A stretch of 64,000 nt of DNA from positions 744,001-808,000 of the forward strand of contig NZ_SPPK01000001.1 of the NCBI RefSeq assembly GCF_004569505.1, written 5' to 3'. Under the pieces are notes generated by a model. It worked only from the letters and a program-made list of their open reading frames with translations, was not told the origin of the DNA and did not search any database. Below, piece after piece: positions 11,236-19,193 of this stretch (its first letter is position 1; every line of letters begins with the position of its first letter). Made by a program: the position numbers and the translations under genes. The DNA comes from Dysgonomonas mossii (lineage in GTDB: Bacteria > Bacteroidota > Bacteroidia > Bacteroidales > Dysgonomonadaceae).

Positions 11236-12189
11236 ATGAAAAAGATTAATTTTATGCGTAAGGCATTATGTCTTGCGGTAGTGATGATTTTGACTTCTTC
11301 GTTCGCTTTAACGGCTCAAACATACCGTTATATAAAAGGCTGGCCGAAAGAAGCTAACGATCGTATTGAGAGCTTTTTGAACTCTACGATTCCTATGAAA
11401 GAACGCAAAGTAGCCATATTTGACTGCGATGGTACACTGTTTGGTCAGGTTCCTTATTATCTGGCGGACGAAGCTCTTTTCGGTTTTGCACAAAAAACTT
11501 ATGGAAATAGAACAGATAAAGAAGCAAAAGAAAAAATGGCAATTGTAGATGATATGCTTCATGGAAAAGATAATGTGGGAATCGCTTATGTGCAAAAGCG
11601 TGTGAGATTTTTTGCCGGATTATCTCCAGACGAAATATCTACAATAGGGAATGATTGCTATCACGAAAAATTTCAAGGAAAGTTCTATCCTGAGATGAAA
11701 GAATTCTTGGCAAACCTACAAGAGTATGGAATCGAAATATGGGTATTGACTGCATCTCCCGAGTTTTTATATCAACGCTTTGTTCACGAACAGCTAGGTA
11801 TTCCTGTAGACCGTATTATCGGAGTGAAGTCTGCTGTAAGAAATGGAAAGACAACAGACGAATTAGTATTGCCAACACCTCAGGATTGGGGTAAAGCTGA
11901 AACTATTCACACGTTTATAAAAGCTCGTCCGATTATCGTTGGTGGTAATAGCCGTGGTGATATGGAAATGATGGATGAGTCCGTAGGATTGAAGTTAATG
12001 GTTAACCCTGATAATGTAAAGATAGAAAAAGAACATGCTGGAAATATGGAAGGTATGACAGTAAAACAATATTGGGATAAAGATCCTAACTGTGTTATTG
12101 TTTATTGTAACGATGTTCCCGAAGGAAACTATAAATATACTACTCAGGAATGGGGTGTGAAAGTTAATAAAACCAATAAGAAACAATAG
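11236..12189 (+). CDS. Secreted HAD-superfamily phosphatase in the glycerol operon
   Basis: The protein (317 residues) carries a signal peptide (basic start, hydrophobic core, cleavage near ALTAQ at residue 28), so it acts in the periplasm or outside. HAD motifs are complete: nucleophile DCDGT (D63, D65), motif II LTASPE, motif III lysine in WGKAE, and motif IV GGNSRGDMEMM. A helical cap lies between motifs I and II, as in phosphoserine-phosphatase-like HADs. It sits 55 bp after glpF and 2 bp before a phosphate-selective-type porin. The likely job is to dephosphorylate a glycerol phosphate or related ester so that glycerol can enter through GlpF; the substrate is inferred from context only. 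Confidence 0.8.
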   Translation: MKKINFMRKALCLAVVMILTSSFALTAQTYRYIKGWPKEANDRIESFLNSTIPMKERKVAIFDCDGTLFGQVPYYLADEALFGFAQKTYGNRTDKEAKEKMAIVDDMLHGKDNVGIAYVQKRVRFFAGLSPDEISTIGNDCYHEKFQGKFYPEMKEFLANLQEYGIEIWVLTASPEFLYQRFVHEQLGIPVDRIIGVKSAVRNGKTTDELVLPTPQDWGKAETIHTFIKARPIIVGGNSRGDMEMMDESVGLKLMVNPDNVKIEKEHAGNMEGMTVKQYWDKDPNCVIVYCNDVPEGNYKYTTQEWGVKVNKTNKKQ

Positions 12190-12191
12190 TC

Positions 12192-13364
12192 ATGTCTAGT
12201 TGTAGATTAACTATATTGGCTGCTCTTTCCCTGTTTGCTTTCTCTTCATTGTTCGCCCAATCTGTGGATGTGAAAATCGCAGACGAAACCGTGAAAATAA
12301 CTCCAATGGGTCGCTTTTATTTTGACGGAGCAACTTATATAGAAGACGGAACAGACCTAAGTAATGGGGTAGCTATGTCAGATGTCCGGTTAGGACTGAA
12401 AGCGAAATATAAAAGTTTCGATATGAAAGTTGATCTCGGATTTGCCGGAGGGAAAGTAGGCTATAAAGATATTTTCTTGCAGTATAATCTGAATAAAACA
12501 TCTTATGTTAGAGGTGGCCATTTTGCCGAACCATTTGGTATCGATCATATGGAAAGTTCTGCTAACATCAAGTTTATTACAGCCAATGCTACATCGTTTG
12601 CTTTCTCTCCGGGAAGAAAACTCGGAGTTGAGTATATCGGTTGGAATAAATATGCATGGGTAGGCATAGGTGTATTTGCTGATGGCGACTCTATGACTAA
12701 TTCCATTGAAGGAGATGATGGATATTCGGCCACAGGGCGTGTTGTCTTTAATCCGTTGCAGCAAGATGGTAAAATATTCCATATAGGCTTAGCCGGTTCT
12801 TACCGTAAGGCTGATGCTAATGGATTTGATGCTAACGGTATACAGAAGCCGAAAGTAATCAGTTATGGAAGTTCGTTGATCACAAATGTAGAAAAGCGTA
12901 AATTTATTCAGGCGAGCATATCAAATGCCGATTATCAGGCTAAATATGCTGTGGAACTCATCGGAGCATATGGTCCTTTGTATCTTCAAGCTGAATATTT
13001 TCATAGTAATGTGGAAAGGAAAGATGATCTGCCTGCATATAAAGCCAGTGGGGCTTATGCTCAAATCGGTTTTTTGGCTATTGGTGGCAATTATACTTAT
13101 TCCTCTTCATGGGCGAGGATGGGTACTCCTAAACCGAAGTCTTTAGAGTTTGCTTTGAGGTACAACTATACCGATCTTGACAATAAAAACTCAGGGATAA
13201 AAGGAGGTAGAATGAGTGATTGGACGTTTGCCGCAAATTATTATTTAAATAAATATATAATGTTAAGATTAGACTATTCTAATATTTCTTTAGGTAATAC
13301 AAATCCTTTGGCTGCAGGAGAAACTATTAATGCTATTCAAGGCAGGCTTCAAGTTGTCTTTTAA
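12192..13364 (+). CDS. Outer-membrane porin of the phosphate-selective porin O/P family
   Basis: The 390-residue protein has a signal peptide ending near SLFAQ (residue 23) and then a beta-barrel pattern of alternating hydrophobic strands with aromatic girdles (MGRFYFDGATY, DVRLGLKAKY, AWVGIGVFADGD), ending in the C-terminal strand QGRLQVVF with terminal phenylalanine, the usual outer-membrane insertion signal. It matches the OprO/OprP-type family. It begins 2 bp after the HAD phosphatase, so the two are translationally coupled. The pairing suggests passage of an anionic phosphorylated substrate through the outer membrane for periplasmic hydrolysis; specificity is inferred. Confidence 0.85.
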   Translation: MSSCRLTILAALSLFAFSSLFAQSVDVKIADETVKITPMGRFYFDGATYIEDGTDLSNGVAMSDVRLGLKAKYKSFDMKVDLGFAGGKVGYKDIFLQYNLNKTSYVRGGHFAEPFGIDHMESSANIKFITANATSFAFSPGRKLGVEYIGWNKYAWVGIGVFADGDSMTNSIEGDDGYSATGRVVFNPLQQDGKIFHIGLAGSYRKADANGFDANGIQKPKVISYGSSLITNVEKRKFIQASISNADYQAKYAVELIGAYGPLYLQAEYFHSNVERKDDLPAYKASGAYAQIGFLAIGGNYTYSSSWARMGTPKPKSLEFALRYNYTDLDNKNSGIKGGRMSDWTFAANYYLNKYIMLRLDYSNISLGNTNPLAAGETINAIQGRLQVVF

Positions 13365-13394
13365 TTATATCTAGTTTTATATATTAACATGCGG

Positions 13395-13431
13395 ATAAGA
13401 GGGTAGATTTAATTTCTATCCTCTTATTTTA
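13395..13431 (+). terminator. Rho-independent terminator after the glpD-porin operon
   Basis: A 13-bp stem pairs ATAAGAGGGTAGA (13395-13407) with TCTATCCTCTTAT (13415-13427) with one G-T wobble and a 7-nt loop, followed by TTTATCT. It separates the first glp operon from glpABC. Confidence 0.8.
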
Positions 13432-13442
13432 TCTATAAAATG

Positions 13443-13486
13443 TTTCGATATATTTCTTTTATATTTCGAATAGTTTCGTATATTTG
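13443..13486 (+). promoter_or_regulatory. TTTCGAA-type operators overlapping the glpA promoter
   Basis: Sites at 13443 (TTTCGATAT), 13464 (TTTCGAATA) and 13474 (TTTCGTATA) repeat the half-site of the glpD region; the first two are again 21 bp apart. The last overlaps a TATATTTG -7 box at 13479-13486, 25 bp before the glpA ATG, so binding would block transcription. Confidence 0.7.
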
Positions 13487-13510
13487 TGAATCATCATAAA
13501 AGTTATTCTT

Positions 13511-15127
13511 ATGAAATATTCTTCAGATGTTTTTGATGTTATAGTCATCGGTGGCGGAATTACCGGAGCGGGTGTTGCTAGAGATTGCTCCCGTAGGGGA
13601 TTGAATGCTGTTTTGCTCGAGCGTTACGATATATCTACAGGTGCAACAGGGCGCAACCATGGATTGTTGCATAGTGGTGCGCGTTATGCTGTAACTGATA
13701 GAGAGTCTGCTGAAGAATGCATCAAAGAAAATATGATATTGAAACGAATAGCCAGCCATTGTATCGAAGAAACCAATGGTTTGTTTCTAACACTTCCGGA
13801 AGATGATATAAACTATCAGGCAAAATTTGTAGAGGCTTGTAATCTTGCAGGGATAAGAGCTGATATAATAGATCCAAAAGAAGCGCTCTTACTCGAACCC
13901 TCTGCCAATCCGTCGACATTAGGAGCAGTACAAGTTCCTGATGGATCGGTAGATCCGTTTCGCCTGACGGCATCCAATATGATAGATGCAAGGGATCGTG
14001 GTGCAAAAATATTGACATACCATGAAGTAATAGGGATGTTGAGAGAACAGGATCGCATAATTGGAGTAGAGGTATTTGATCATAAAGAGAACGAAACAAA
14101 AAAGATATACGCATCGATTGTTGTCAATGCCGGAGGGATTTGGGGACAGCATATCTCTATGCTTGCAGGTGTTACAATGAAAATGTTACCCGCCAAAGGT
14201 TCTTTATTGATTTTTGGCCACCGTGTTAATAATGTGGTGCTTAATCGATGCCGAAAACCTGCCGATTCGGATATCTTGGTTCCGGGAGATACTATTTCTC
14301 TCATCGGTACAACTTCGATGAATATTCCATACGATGAAATTGATAACATGACAGTAACTCCCCAAGAAGTTGATATTCTGATAAGGGAAGGAGAAAAGCT
14401 TGCTCCACGATTGGCGCAAACTCGTATCTTGAGAGCTTATGCCGGAGTCAGACCGTTAGTTGCATCCGATAATGATCCTACGGGACGAAATGTTAGTCGT
14501 GGTATCGTACTGCTAGACCATGCCGAACGTGATGGGCTGCAAGGTTATATAACGATAACGGGAGGTAAGCTGATGACTTATCGTTTGATGGCAGAATGGG
14601 CGACAGACCTTGTGTGTAAGAAGTTGAATATTTCGTCGCCATGCACTACGGCCGAAGAGAGATTGCCGGGATCTCGAGAAAATATAGAAGAAATAAATAA
14701 AAAAATAGTTTCGTTACCTGCTACGCAACGAAAAGCTGCGATATATCGCCATGGAGACTTGGCTGAAAAGCTCATAGACAATACACAATTAGATAATAGT
14801 CTGGTTTGTGAGTGTGAGGGCGTATCGGTAGGTGAAGTAAAATATGCTTTGGATGAATTGAATGTGAAAAGTCTTGTCGATCTAAGACGAAGAACACGTA
14901 TTGGAATGGGGACTTGCCAAGGAGAGCTTTGTGCATGTCGGGCATCCGGTGTAATGCGAAGTACTGAACGGTTTTGTACCAAGAGAGCAAAAGATGATTT
15001 GTCATCTTTCTTGACTGAGCGTTGGAAGGGTATCTATCCTATAGCATGGGGCGATACCTTGCGTGAAAGCGAATATACTGCTTGGGTTTATCAGGGTGTG
15101 TGCGGGTTAGATTCAGTTGAAAAATAA
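13511..15127 (+). CDS. glpA: Anaerobic glycerol-3-phosphate dehydrogenase subunit A
   Basis: GlpA is the FAD catalytic subunit that oxidises glycerol-3-phosphate under anaerobic conditions. The 538-residue protein starts with VIVIGGGITGAGVARDCSRRG (FAD Rossmann motif), followed by GATGRNHGLLHSGARYA. The C terminus carries a BFD-like [2Fe-2S] domain with CECEGVS and, about 30 residues on, the CQGELCACR cluster, which distinguishes GlpA from GlpD. It starts 25 bp after a TATATTTG box overlapped by TTTCGAA-type sites. glpB and glpC follow without gaps, the order seen in E. coli glpABC. Confidence 0.95.
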   Translation: MKYSSDVFDVIVIGGGITGAGVARDCSRRGLNAVLLERYDISTGATGRNHGLLHSGARYAVTDRESAEECIKENMILKRIASHCIEETNGLFLTLPEDDINYQAKFVEACNLAGIRADIIDPKEALLLEPSANPSTLGAVQVPDGSVDPFRLTASNMIDARDRGAKILTYHEVIGMLREQDRIIGVEVFDHKENETKKIYASIVVNAGGIWGQHISMLAGVTMKMLPAKGSLLIFGHRVNNVVLNRCRKPADSDILVPGDTISLIGTTSMNIPYDEIDNMTVTPQEVDILIREGEKLAPRLAQTRILRAYAGVRPLVASDNDPTGRNVSRGIVLLDHAERDGLQGYITITGGKLMTYRLMAEWATDLVCKKLNISSPCTTAEERLPGSRENIEEINKKIVSLPATQRKAAIYRHGDLAEKLIDNTQLDNSLVCECEGVSVGEVKYALDELNVKSLVDLRRRTRIGMGTCQGELCACRASGVMRSTERFCTKRAKDDLSSFLTERWKGIYPIAWGDTLRESEYTAWVYQGVCGLDSVEK

Positions 15128-15134
15128 TAATATT

Positions 15135-16412
15135 ATGAAGTTTGATACGATTATAATAGGAGGTGGATTGTCGGGGCTTGTTTGTGGTATCAAATTGGCT
15201 CAACAGGGAGAACGTTGTGTTATTGTATCTTCCGGACAAAGTGCTTTACATTTTTCTTCCGGTTCGTACGATCTATTGAATGCATTACCTGAAGGAACAG
15301 CGGTGGATAATCCTTTATCCGCTTTGCCTGATTTAATAAAGCAAATGCCCAACCATCCTTATGCAAAACTGGGCTTAGACCGATTTCGACGTTTGGTTTC
15401 TGATGCAGAAAGTTTTTTTACAAATGTTGGGCTTCCAATGTTTGGGAGTGGTGACGCGAATCACTACCGAATTACTCCAATGGGGACATTAAAGCCAACA
15501 TGGCTGACCTCTTTTGGCTTTGCAACAAGCGAACAAATTGATAGCCTAAGATGGAAAAAGGTTTCGATATTCAATCCTGTAGGCTTTCTTGATTTTTATC
15601 CGCAGTTTATAGCTGATGAGTTCTTCAAGCTAGGCACAGAGAGCGAGATTCATTTGTTTGATATTCCCGATTTAGATTATCTCAGGCGTAATCCGACCGA
15701 AATGCGATCAACTAATATTGCTAGGGTTTTGGATAGAAATATAAGCCTTGTGGCTGAAATATTAAATGATAAAAGTGCAGATGCTGAAGCTATTATTTTA
15801 CCTGCATGTATAGGGCTAAATGCAATAGCCTTTCAGGATTTACAAAAAGAGGTAAATAAGCCAATCTTGCTGATTCCCACGATGCCGCCTTCTATTGTTG
15901 GGATTTATACACAGCAATATCTTCATGATCATTTTTTGAAGCTGGGGGGAGTTTATATGCTTGGTGATAGTATCAAAAAAGCAGAAATTGAGAATAATAC
16001 GATAAAGAGGGTTTATTCATTCAATCATGGAGACATTCCTTTTGTGGGTAAAAACTATATTTTGGCTACCGGAAGCTATTTCAGTCAAGGACTGATTGCC
16101 ACATCGGATCGGATATATGAGCCGATTTTTAACCTGGATGTCGCATATTCAGATAACAGGCAAAAATGGTATAGCTCAAAAATGTTTGATACACAAGGTT
16201 ATCAGCAGTTTGGTGTTAAAACAGATAATAATTTCAGAGGACTTTTTAACGGAACTGCATTGGATAATCTATATGTTTCAGGAGCTATCCTCGAAGGATT
16301 CAATCCGATAAAAGAAGGCTGTGGAGCCGGTGTGTCTATTCTGAGTGCACTAAGTATAGCCGAAAGCATAATAAAAATAAATAGGGAGAATTATGAATTT
16401 GCAACAACATAA
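15135..16412 (+). CDS. glpB: Anaerobic glycerol-3-phosphate dehydrogenase subunit B
   Basis: GlpB is the FMN/FAD-binding second subunit of the anaerobic G3P dehydrogenase. The 425-residue protein begins FDTIIIGGGLSGLVCGIKLA, a dinucleotide-binding fold, and keeps the GlpB-specific HFSSGSYDLL segment and the late GLFNGTALDNLYVSGAIL plus EGFNPIKEGCGAGVS region. The ATG at 15135, 7 bp after the glpA stop, is preferred; an in-frame TTG at 15117 would overlap glpA and add six poorly conserved residues. It overlaps glpC by 20 bp, indicating translational coupling. Confidence 0.93.
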   Translation: MKFDTIIIGGGLSGLVCGIKLAQQGERCVIVSSGQSALHFSSGSYDLLNALPEGTAVDNPLSALPDLIKQMPNHPYAKLGLDRFRRLVSDAESFFTNVGLPMFGSGDANHYRITPMGTLKPTWLTSFGFATSEQIDSLRWKKVSIFNPVGFLDFYPQFIADEFFKLGTESEIHLFDIPDLDYLRRNPTEMRSTNIARVLDRNISLVAEILNDKSADAEAIILPACIGLNAIAFQDLQKEVNKPILLIPTMPPSIVGIYTQQYLHDHFLKLGGVYMLGDSIKKAEIENNTIKRVYSFNHGDIPFVGKNYILATGSYFSQGLIATSDRIYEPIFNLDVAYSDNRQKWYSSKMFDTQGYQQFGVKTDNNFRGLFNGTALDNLYVSGAILEGFNPIKEGCGAGVSILSALSIAESIIKINRENYEFATT

Positions 16413-17607
16413 TATAAGTGAAAACAACTTTGAACAATGTATAAAATGCACCGTTTGTACTGTTTATTGTCCTGTAGCTGCCGTTAATCCCGATTATCCG
16501 GGACCAAAGCAAGCCGGGCCGGATGGTGAACGCTTGCGTTTGAAAGAAGCTGATTTTTATGATGAGGCTTTGAAGTATTGTATTAATTGTAAAAGATGTG
16601 AGGTTGCTTGCCCGTCGAATGTTAAGATTGGCGATATAATACAATCTGCCAGAATTAAATATAGTAAAAAGAAACCCAAGGTTCGGGATTTCATTTTAGC
16701 AAATACGGATCTGGTTGGTAGCTTTGCTACTCCATTTGCTCCAATTGTGAATGCAACACTCGGCTTGAACCCTGTAAAGTCTGTACTTGATTCTGTATTT
16801 AAGATAGATCATCGCAGAACTTTTCCTAAGTATTCGTTGGGTACATTTGAGGGTTGGTATAAGAAACATGCTGATGAACAAAAGGTATTTCCGAAGCAAG
16901 TGAGTTATTTTCATGGCTGCTACGCAAATTATAATAATCCGCAGTTGGGGAAAGATTTGGTTAAGGTTTTCAACTCATTGGGAATAGGTGTACAGTTGCT
17001 AAAGAAAGAAAAGTGTTGCGGAGTTGCATTGATTTCTAATGGGTTTATTGATCAAGCCAAAAAACAGGCTAGGACAAATATTGCATCTATCCGTGAATCT
17101 ATATTGGAGAAAAATATTCCAGTGGTTGCAACATCATCTACCTGTTCTTTCACGATAAGAGATGAATATCCGCACTTATTGGGAATTGATACCAAGGATG
17201 TCAGAGAGCATGTTGAGCTTGCTACACGTTATATCTACAGGTTATTGAGTACATCTGATACAAATCTGAAGTTGGGAGATAAAAGAATAAAGGTAGCATA
17301 TCATACACCGTGCCACATGGAGAAGCTGGGTTGGTCATATTATTCGATAGAGCTGTTGAAATTAATTCCGAATATCGAGCTCAAAGTATTAGACTCTCAA
17401 TGTTGTGGTATAGCCGGTACTTATGGTTTCAAGAAAGAAAATTATAAAACATCGCAAGATATAGGAGAGTCTCTCTTTAACCAAATTGAAGCAGAGGATT
17501 ATGATTATATAGTGACGGATTGCGAAACCTGTAAGTGGCAGATAGAAATGTCGACTACAAAACGTTGTGAACATCCAATTTCTATATTGGCAGAAGCTTT
17601 GGCTTAG
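16393..17607 (+). CDS. glpC: Anaerobic glycerol-3-phosphate dehydrogenase subunit C
   Basis: GlpC is the iron-sulfur subunit that carries electrons from GlpAB to the membrane quinone pool. Two ferredoxin-type [4Fe-4S] motifs are near the N terminus (CIKCTVCTVYCP and CINCKRCEVACP), followed by two CCG domains (CCGVAL, CCGIAGTYG) of the heterodisulfide-reductase/GlpC family. Length 404 residues is typical. The start ATG lies inside the 3' end of glpB and is preceded by GGGAG, a rare good Shine-Dalgarno match for this phylum. A strong terminator follows about 70 bp downstream. Confidence 0.95.
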   Translation: MNLQQHNISENNFEQCIKCTVCTVYCPVAAVNPDYPGPKQAGPDGERLRLKEADFYDEALKYCINCKRCEVACPSNVKIGDIIQSARIKYSKKKPKVRDFILANTDLVGSFATPFAPIVNATLGLNPVKSVLDSVFKIDHRRTFPKYSLGTFEGWYKKHADEQKVFPKQVSYFHGCYANYNNPQLGKDLVKVFNSLGIGVQLLKKEKCCGVALISNGFIDQAKKQARTNIASIRESILEKNIPVVATSSTCSFTIRDEYPHLLGIDTKDVREHVELATRYIYRLLSTSDTNLKLGDKRIKVAYHTPCHMEKLGWSYYSIELLKLIPNIELKVLDSQCCGIAGTYGFKKENYKTSQDIGESLFNQIEAEDYDYIVTDCETCKWQIEMSTTKRCEHPISILAEALA

Positions 17608-17643
17608 AGATGGAGATGATAAATTAAGTAGAGTATAACGTGG

Positions 17644-17664
17644 TTTCGAATAGGGTTTCGATCA
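17644..17664. promoter_or_regulatory. TTTCGAA-type sites downstream of glpC
   Basis: TTTCGAATA (17644-17652) and TTTCGATCA (17656-17664) resemble the operators upstream of glpD and glpA but lie between the glpC stop and its terminator, 12 bp apart. Their role, if any, is unclear. Confidence 0.4.
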
Positions 17665-17675
17665 TTTTGGTGTTT

Positions 17676-17712
17676 TATAGGATAGCGAAAGGTATCTTAT
17701 CCTATATTTTTT
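17676..17712 (+). terminator. Rho-independent terminator after glpABC
   Basis: A perfect 9-bp stem (TATAGGATA at 17676-17684, TATCCTATA at 17698-17706) is followed by TTTTTT. Confidence 0.8.
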
Positions 17713-17812
17713 CATATAGAGCTGATGATTTACTTTTTTAATTTGTGCATCGTATCTTATAGCGTTTTCAAAGTCTTGTAATTGATTGTTTTATAGATGT
17801 AGATGTTGGTTT

Positions 17813-17836
17813 GTTTCGAATCGAAACTTTTCGAAG
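17813..17836. promoter_or_regulatory. Perfect TTTCGA palindrome upstream of a small ORF
   Basis: GTTTCGA (17813-17819) and TCGAAAC (17821-17827) form a perfect inverted repeat around one base, followed by a further TTTCGAAG at 17829-17836. It is the most symmetric member of the TTTCGAA-type sites in this region. A TATATTTG -7 box follows at 17879-17886. Confidence 0.6.
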
Positions 17837-17878
17837 CTTTTTGTTGTCCTAAAATTAGTAAAAAAAGTATATTATTCG

Positions 17879-17886
17879 TATATTTG
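17879..17886 (+). promoter_or_regulatory. Putative -7 element for the 57-aa ORF
   Basis: TATATTTG matches TAnnTTTG and lies 106 bp before the small ORF. A weak TTAG is at -33 distance (17855-17858, 20-bp spacer). The palindromic site lies about 50 bp upstream. Confidence 0.45.
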
Positions 17887-17991
17887 TTATAGAGTATAGT
17901 AGTAGAACTATTTATAATTTCAGATCGGGTTATTTTGTTGTTTTGCTATTATTACAGATGGGATTATAAACTTTATAAAATATAAAATATT

Positions 17992-18165
17992 ATGTCAAAA
18001 GTCTACAGTATAAAAACAACTCAGAATATGAACGTGAATGATTATAATATCTTTGATAATTATGAAGCTATAAATAATTTATCACCAACATATATGGAGA
18101 TACTGAAAATATTTAAAGAAATATTCAAACATGTTGATATTTCTAAAATAATTAATGATAAGTAG
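17992..18165 (+). CDS. Small hypothetical protein (57 aa), unknown function
   Basis: An ATG-to-TAG frame of 57 codons lies alone in the 936-bp gap between glpC and the copper regulator. The peptide is hydrophilic at first (MSKVYSIKTTQN) with a YNIFDNYEAINNL segment and then a predicted amphipathic helix (YMEILKIFKEIFKHVDISKIIND). It has no signal peptide, cysteine or membrane helix. It is preceded by a TATATTTG box and a TTTCGA palindrome like those of the glp promoters, which is why I think it is expressed and perhaps co-regulated. I recognise no family. The region is AT-rich, so a chance ORF cannot be excluded. Confidence 0.45.
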   Translation: MSKVYSIKTTQNMNVNDYNIFDNYEAINNLSPTYMEILKIFKEIFKHVDISKIINDK

Positions 18166-18540
18166 TTAATTGTTTTATTTTAGCCCTTCCTCTCTTCGAT
18201 AAACTCCTATAAGAAGTTTTTATAGCTTCTAGCTCTTTTTTTACACACTATTCTTTTCTTTGTTTTTATATTTGGTCTTATTAATCCTATCGGTTGTTTA
18301 TATTGGATAATTATAATTATCTAATATAGAGTAACTTTTATGTAATTAGAGGTAATTAATAAAGTGACATTAAAAAACATATTGTAATCTGTTACTTTTG
18401 TCACCTTTTGATTGTATTGTTGTGTTTATTAGTGTTTTATATTTTTCTGCTTTGTCACCTTTTCTAATAGAAGACAAGCATTGATAATTGAACTATTTGG
18501 TGCTATTTTTGTATATAAATAGTTAGTAAACTAGGAGGCC
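18166..18540. other. AT-rich intergenic region with repeated TTTGTCACCTTTT motifs
   Basis: I find no gene in this stretch. It holds two copies of TTTGTCACCTTTT (18397-18409 and 18451-18463, 54 bp apart) and an inverted AAAGTGACA at 18361-18369. The same motif occurs in opposite orientation at 30929-30949 upstream of the membrane acetyltransferase/MurK genes. The copper-operon promoter lies at its 3' end. Confidence 0.6.
18481..18538 (+). promoter_or_regulatory. Promoter and Shine-Dalgarno of the copper regulator gene
   Basis: TTG (18481-18483) and TATTTTTG (18504-18511) are separated by 20 bp, fitting the Bacteroidota promoter. AGGAGG at 18533-18538 lies 5 bp before the ATG at 18544; such a perfect Shine-Dalgarno sequence is unusual in this phylum. 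Confidence 0.65.
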
Positions 18541-18543
18541 GAT

Positions 18544-19113
18544 ATGTTAGAAGAAAAATTATATATAAAGAATATGGTTTGCAATCGTTGCATAATGGTT
18601 GTGAAATCCGAACTTGAAAAACTCGGAATTAGCCCTGCATCTATTATATTAGGTGAAGTAACCTTGTCGGGAGGTTTAAGTACTGAACAGAAAGATACTT
18701 TGAGTAAAAAACTAGAAGACTTGGGTTTTGCTCTGATAGACGATAAAAGAGCACGCCTGATAGAGCAAATCAAGAATGCAATTATAGAACTGGTGCATTA
18801 TAATAATAATGATCTGAAGGTGAATCTATCTGATTATATAAGCGATAAGCTTCATCACGATTATAATTATATCAGTAACCTCTTTTCGGAAATAGAAGGC
18901 ACAACAATTGAAAAATACTTTATAGCACAAAAGATAGAGAGGGTGAAAGAACTACTCGTATATGATGAACTGACGTTGAACGAGATCGCGTTTAAGTTAA
19001 ACTATTCGAGTGTGGCACACTTAAGTTCCCAGTTCAAAAAAGTAACAGGGCTGACGCCTAGTCATTTTAAACAGATCAAAACCAACAAACGCAAGCCCTT
19101 AGATGAGGTGTAA
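18544..19113 (+). CDS. HMA-domain/AraC-type HTH fusion regulator, probable copper sensor
   Basis: This 189-residue protein joins a heavy-metal-associated-like ferredoxin fold (residues 1-75, with MVCNRC giving a CxxC metal site at C13 and C16) to a C-terminal AraC-family helix-turn-helix (about residues 120-180, with LNEIAFKLNYSSVAHLSSQFKKVTG). The usual AraC sugar-binding domain is absent. It lies 80 bp upstream of copA, so it is likely a cytoplasmic copper-responsive activator that senses Cu(I) through the HMA domain. That function is inferred from fusion and context. No CueR or CsoR gene is seen nearby. Confidence 0.85.
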   Translation: MLEEKLYIKNMVCNRCIMVVKSELEKLGISPASIILGEVTLSGGLSTEQKDTLSKKLEDLGFALIDDKRARLIEQIKNAIIELVHYNNNDLKVNLSDYISDKLHHDYNYISNLFSEIEGTTIEKYFIAQKIERVKELLVYDELTLNEIAFKLNYSSVAHLSSQFKKVTGLTPSHFKQIKTNKRKPLDEV

Positions 19114-19193
19114 ATCTCATAAACTTTTCGAGGAATAATATAACAGCCTTCTAGGCTATTGTTTCCATATTTGTATCACAAAAGAATACAATT

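Noticed and set aside
15117-15134. TTG start for GlpB overlapping glpA
   Set aside because: The six added residues (MKNNNI) do not belong to the conserved N terminus; the ATG at 15135 is adjacent to the FAD motif.
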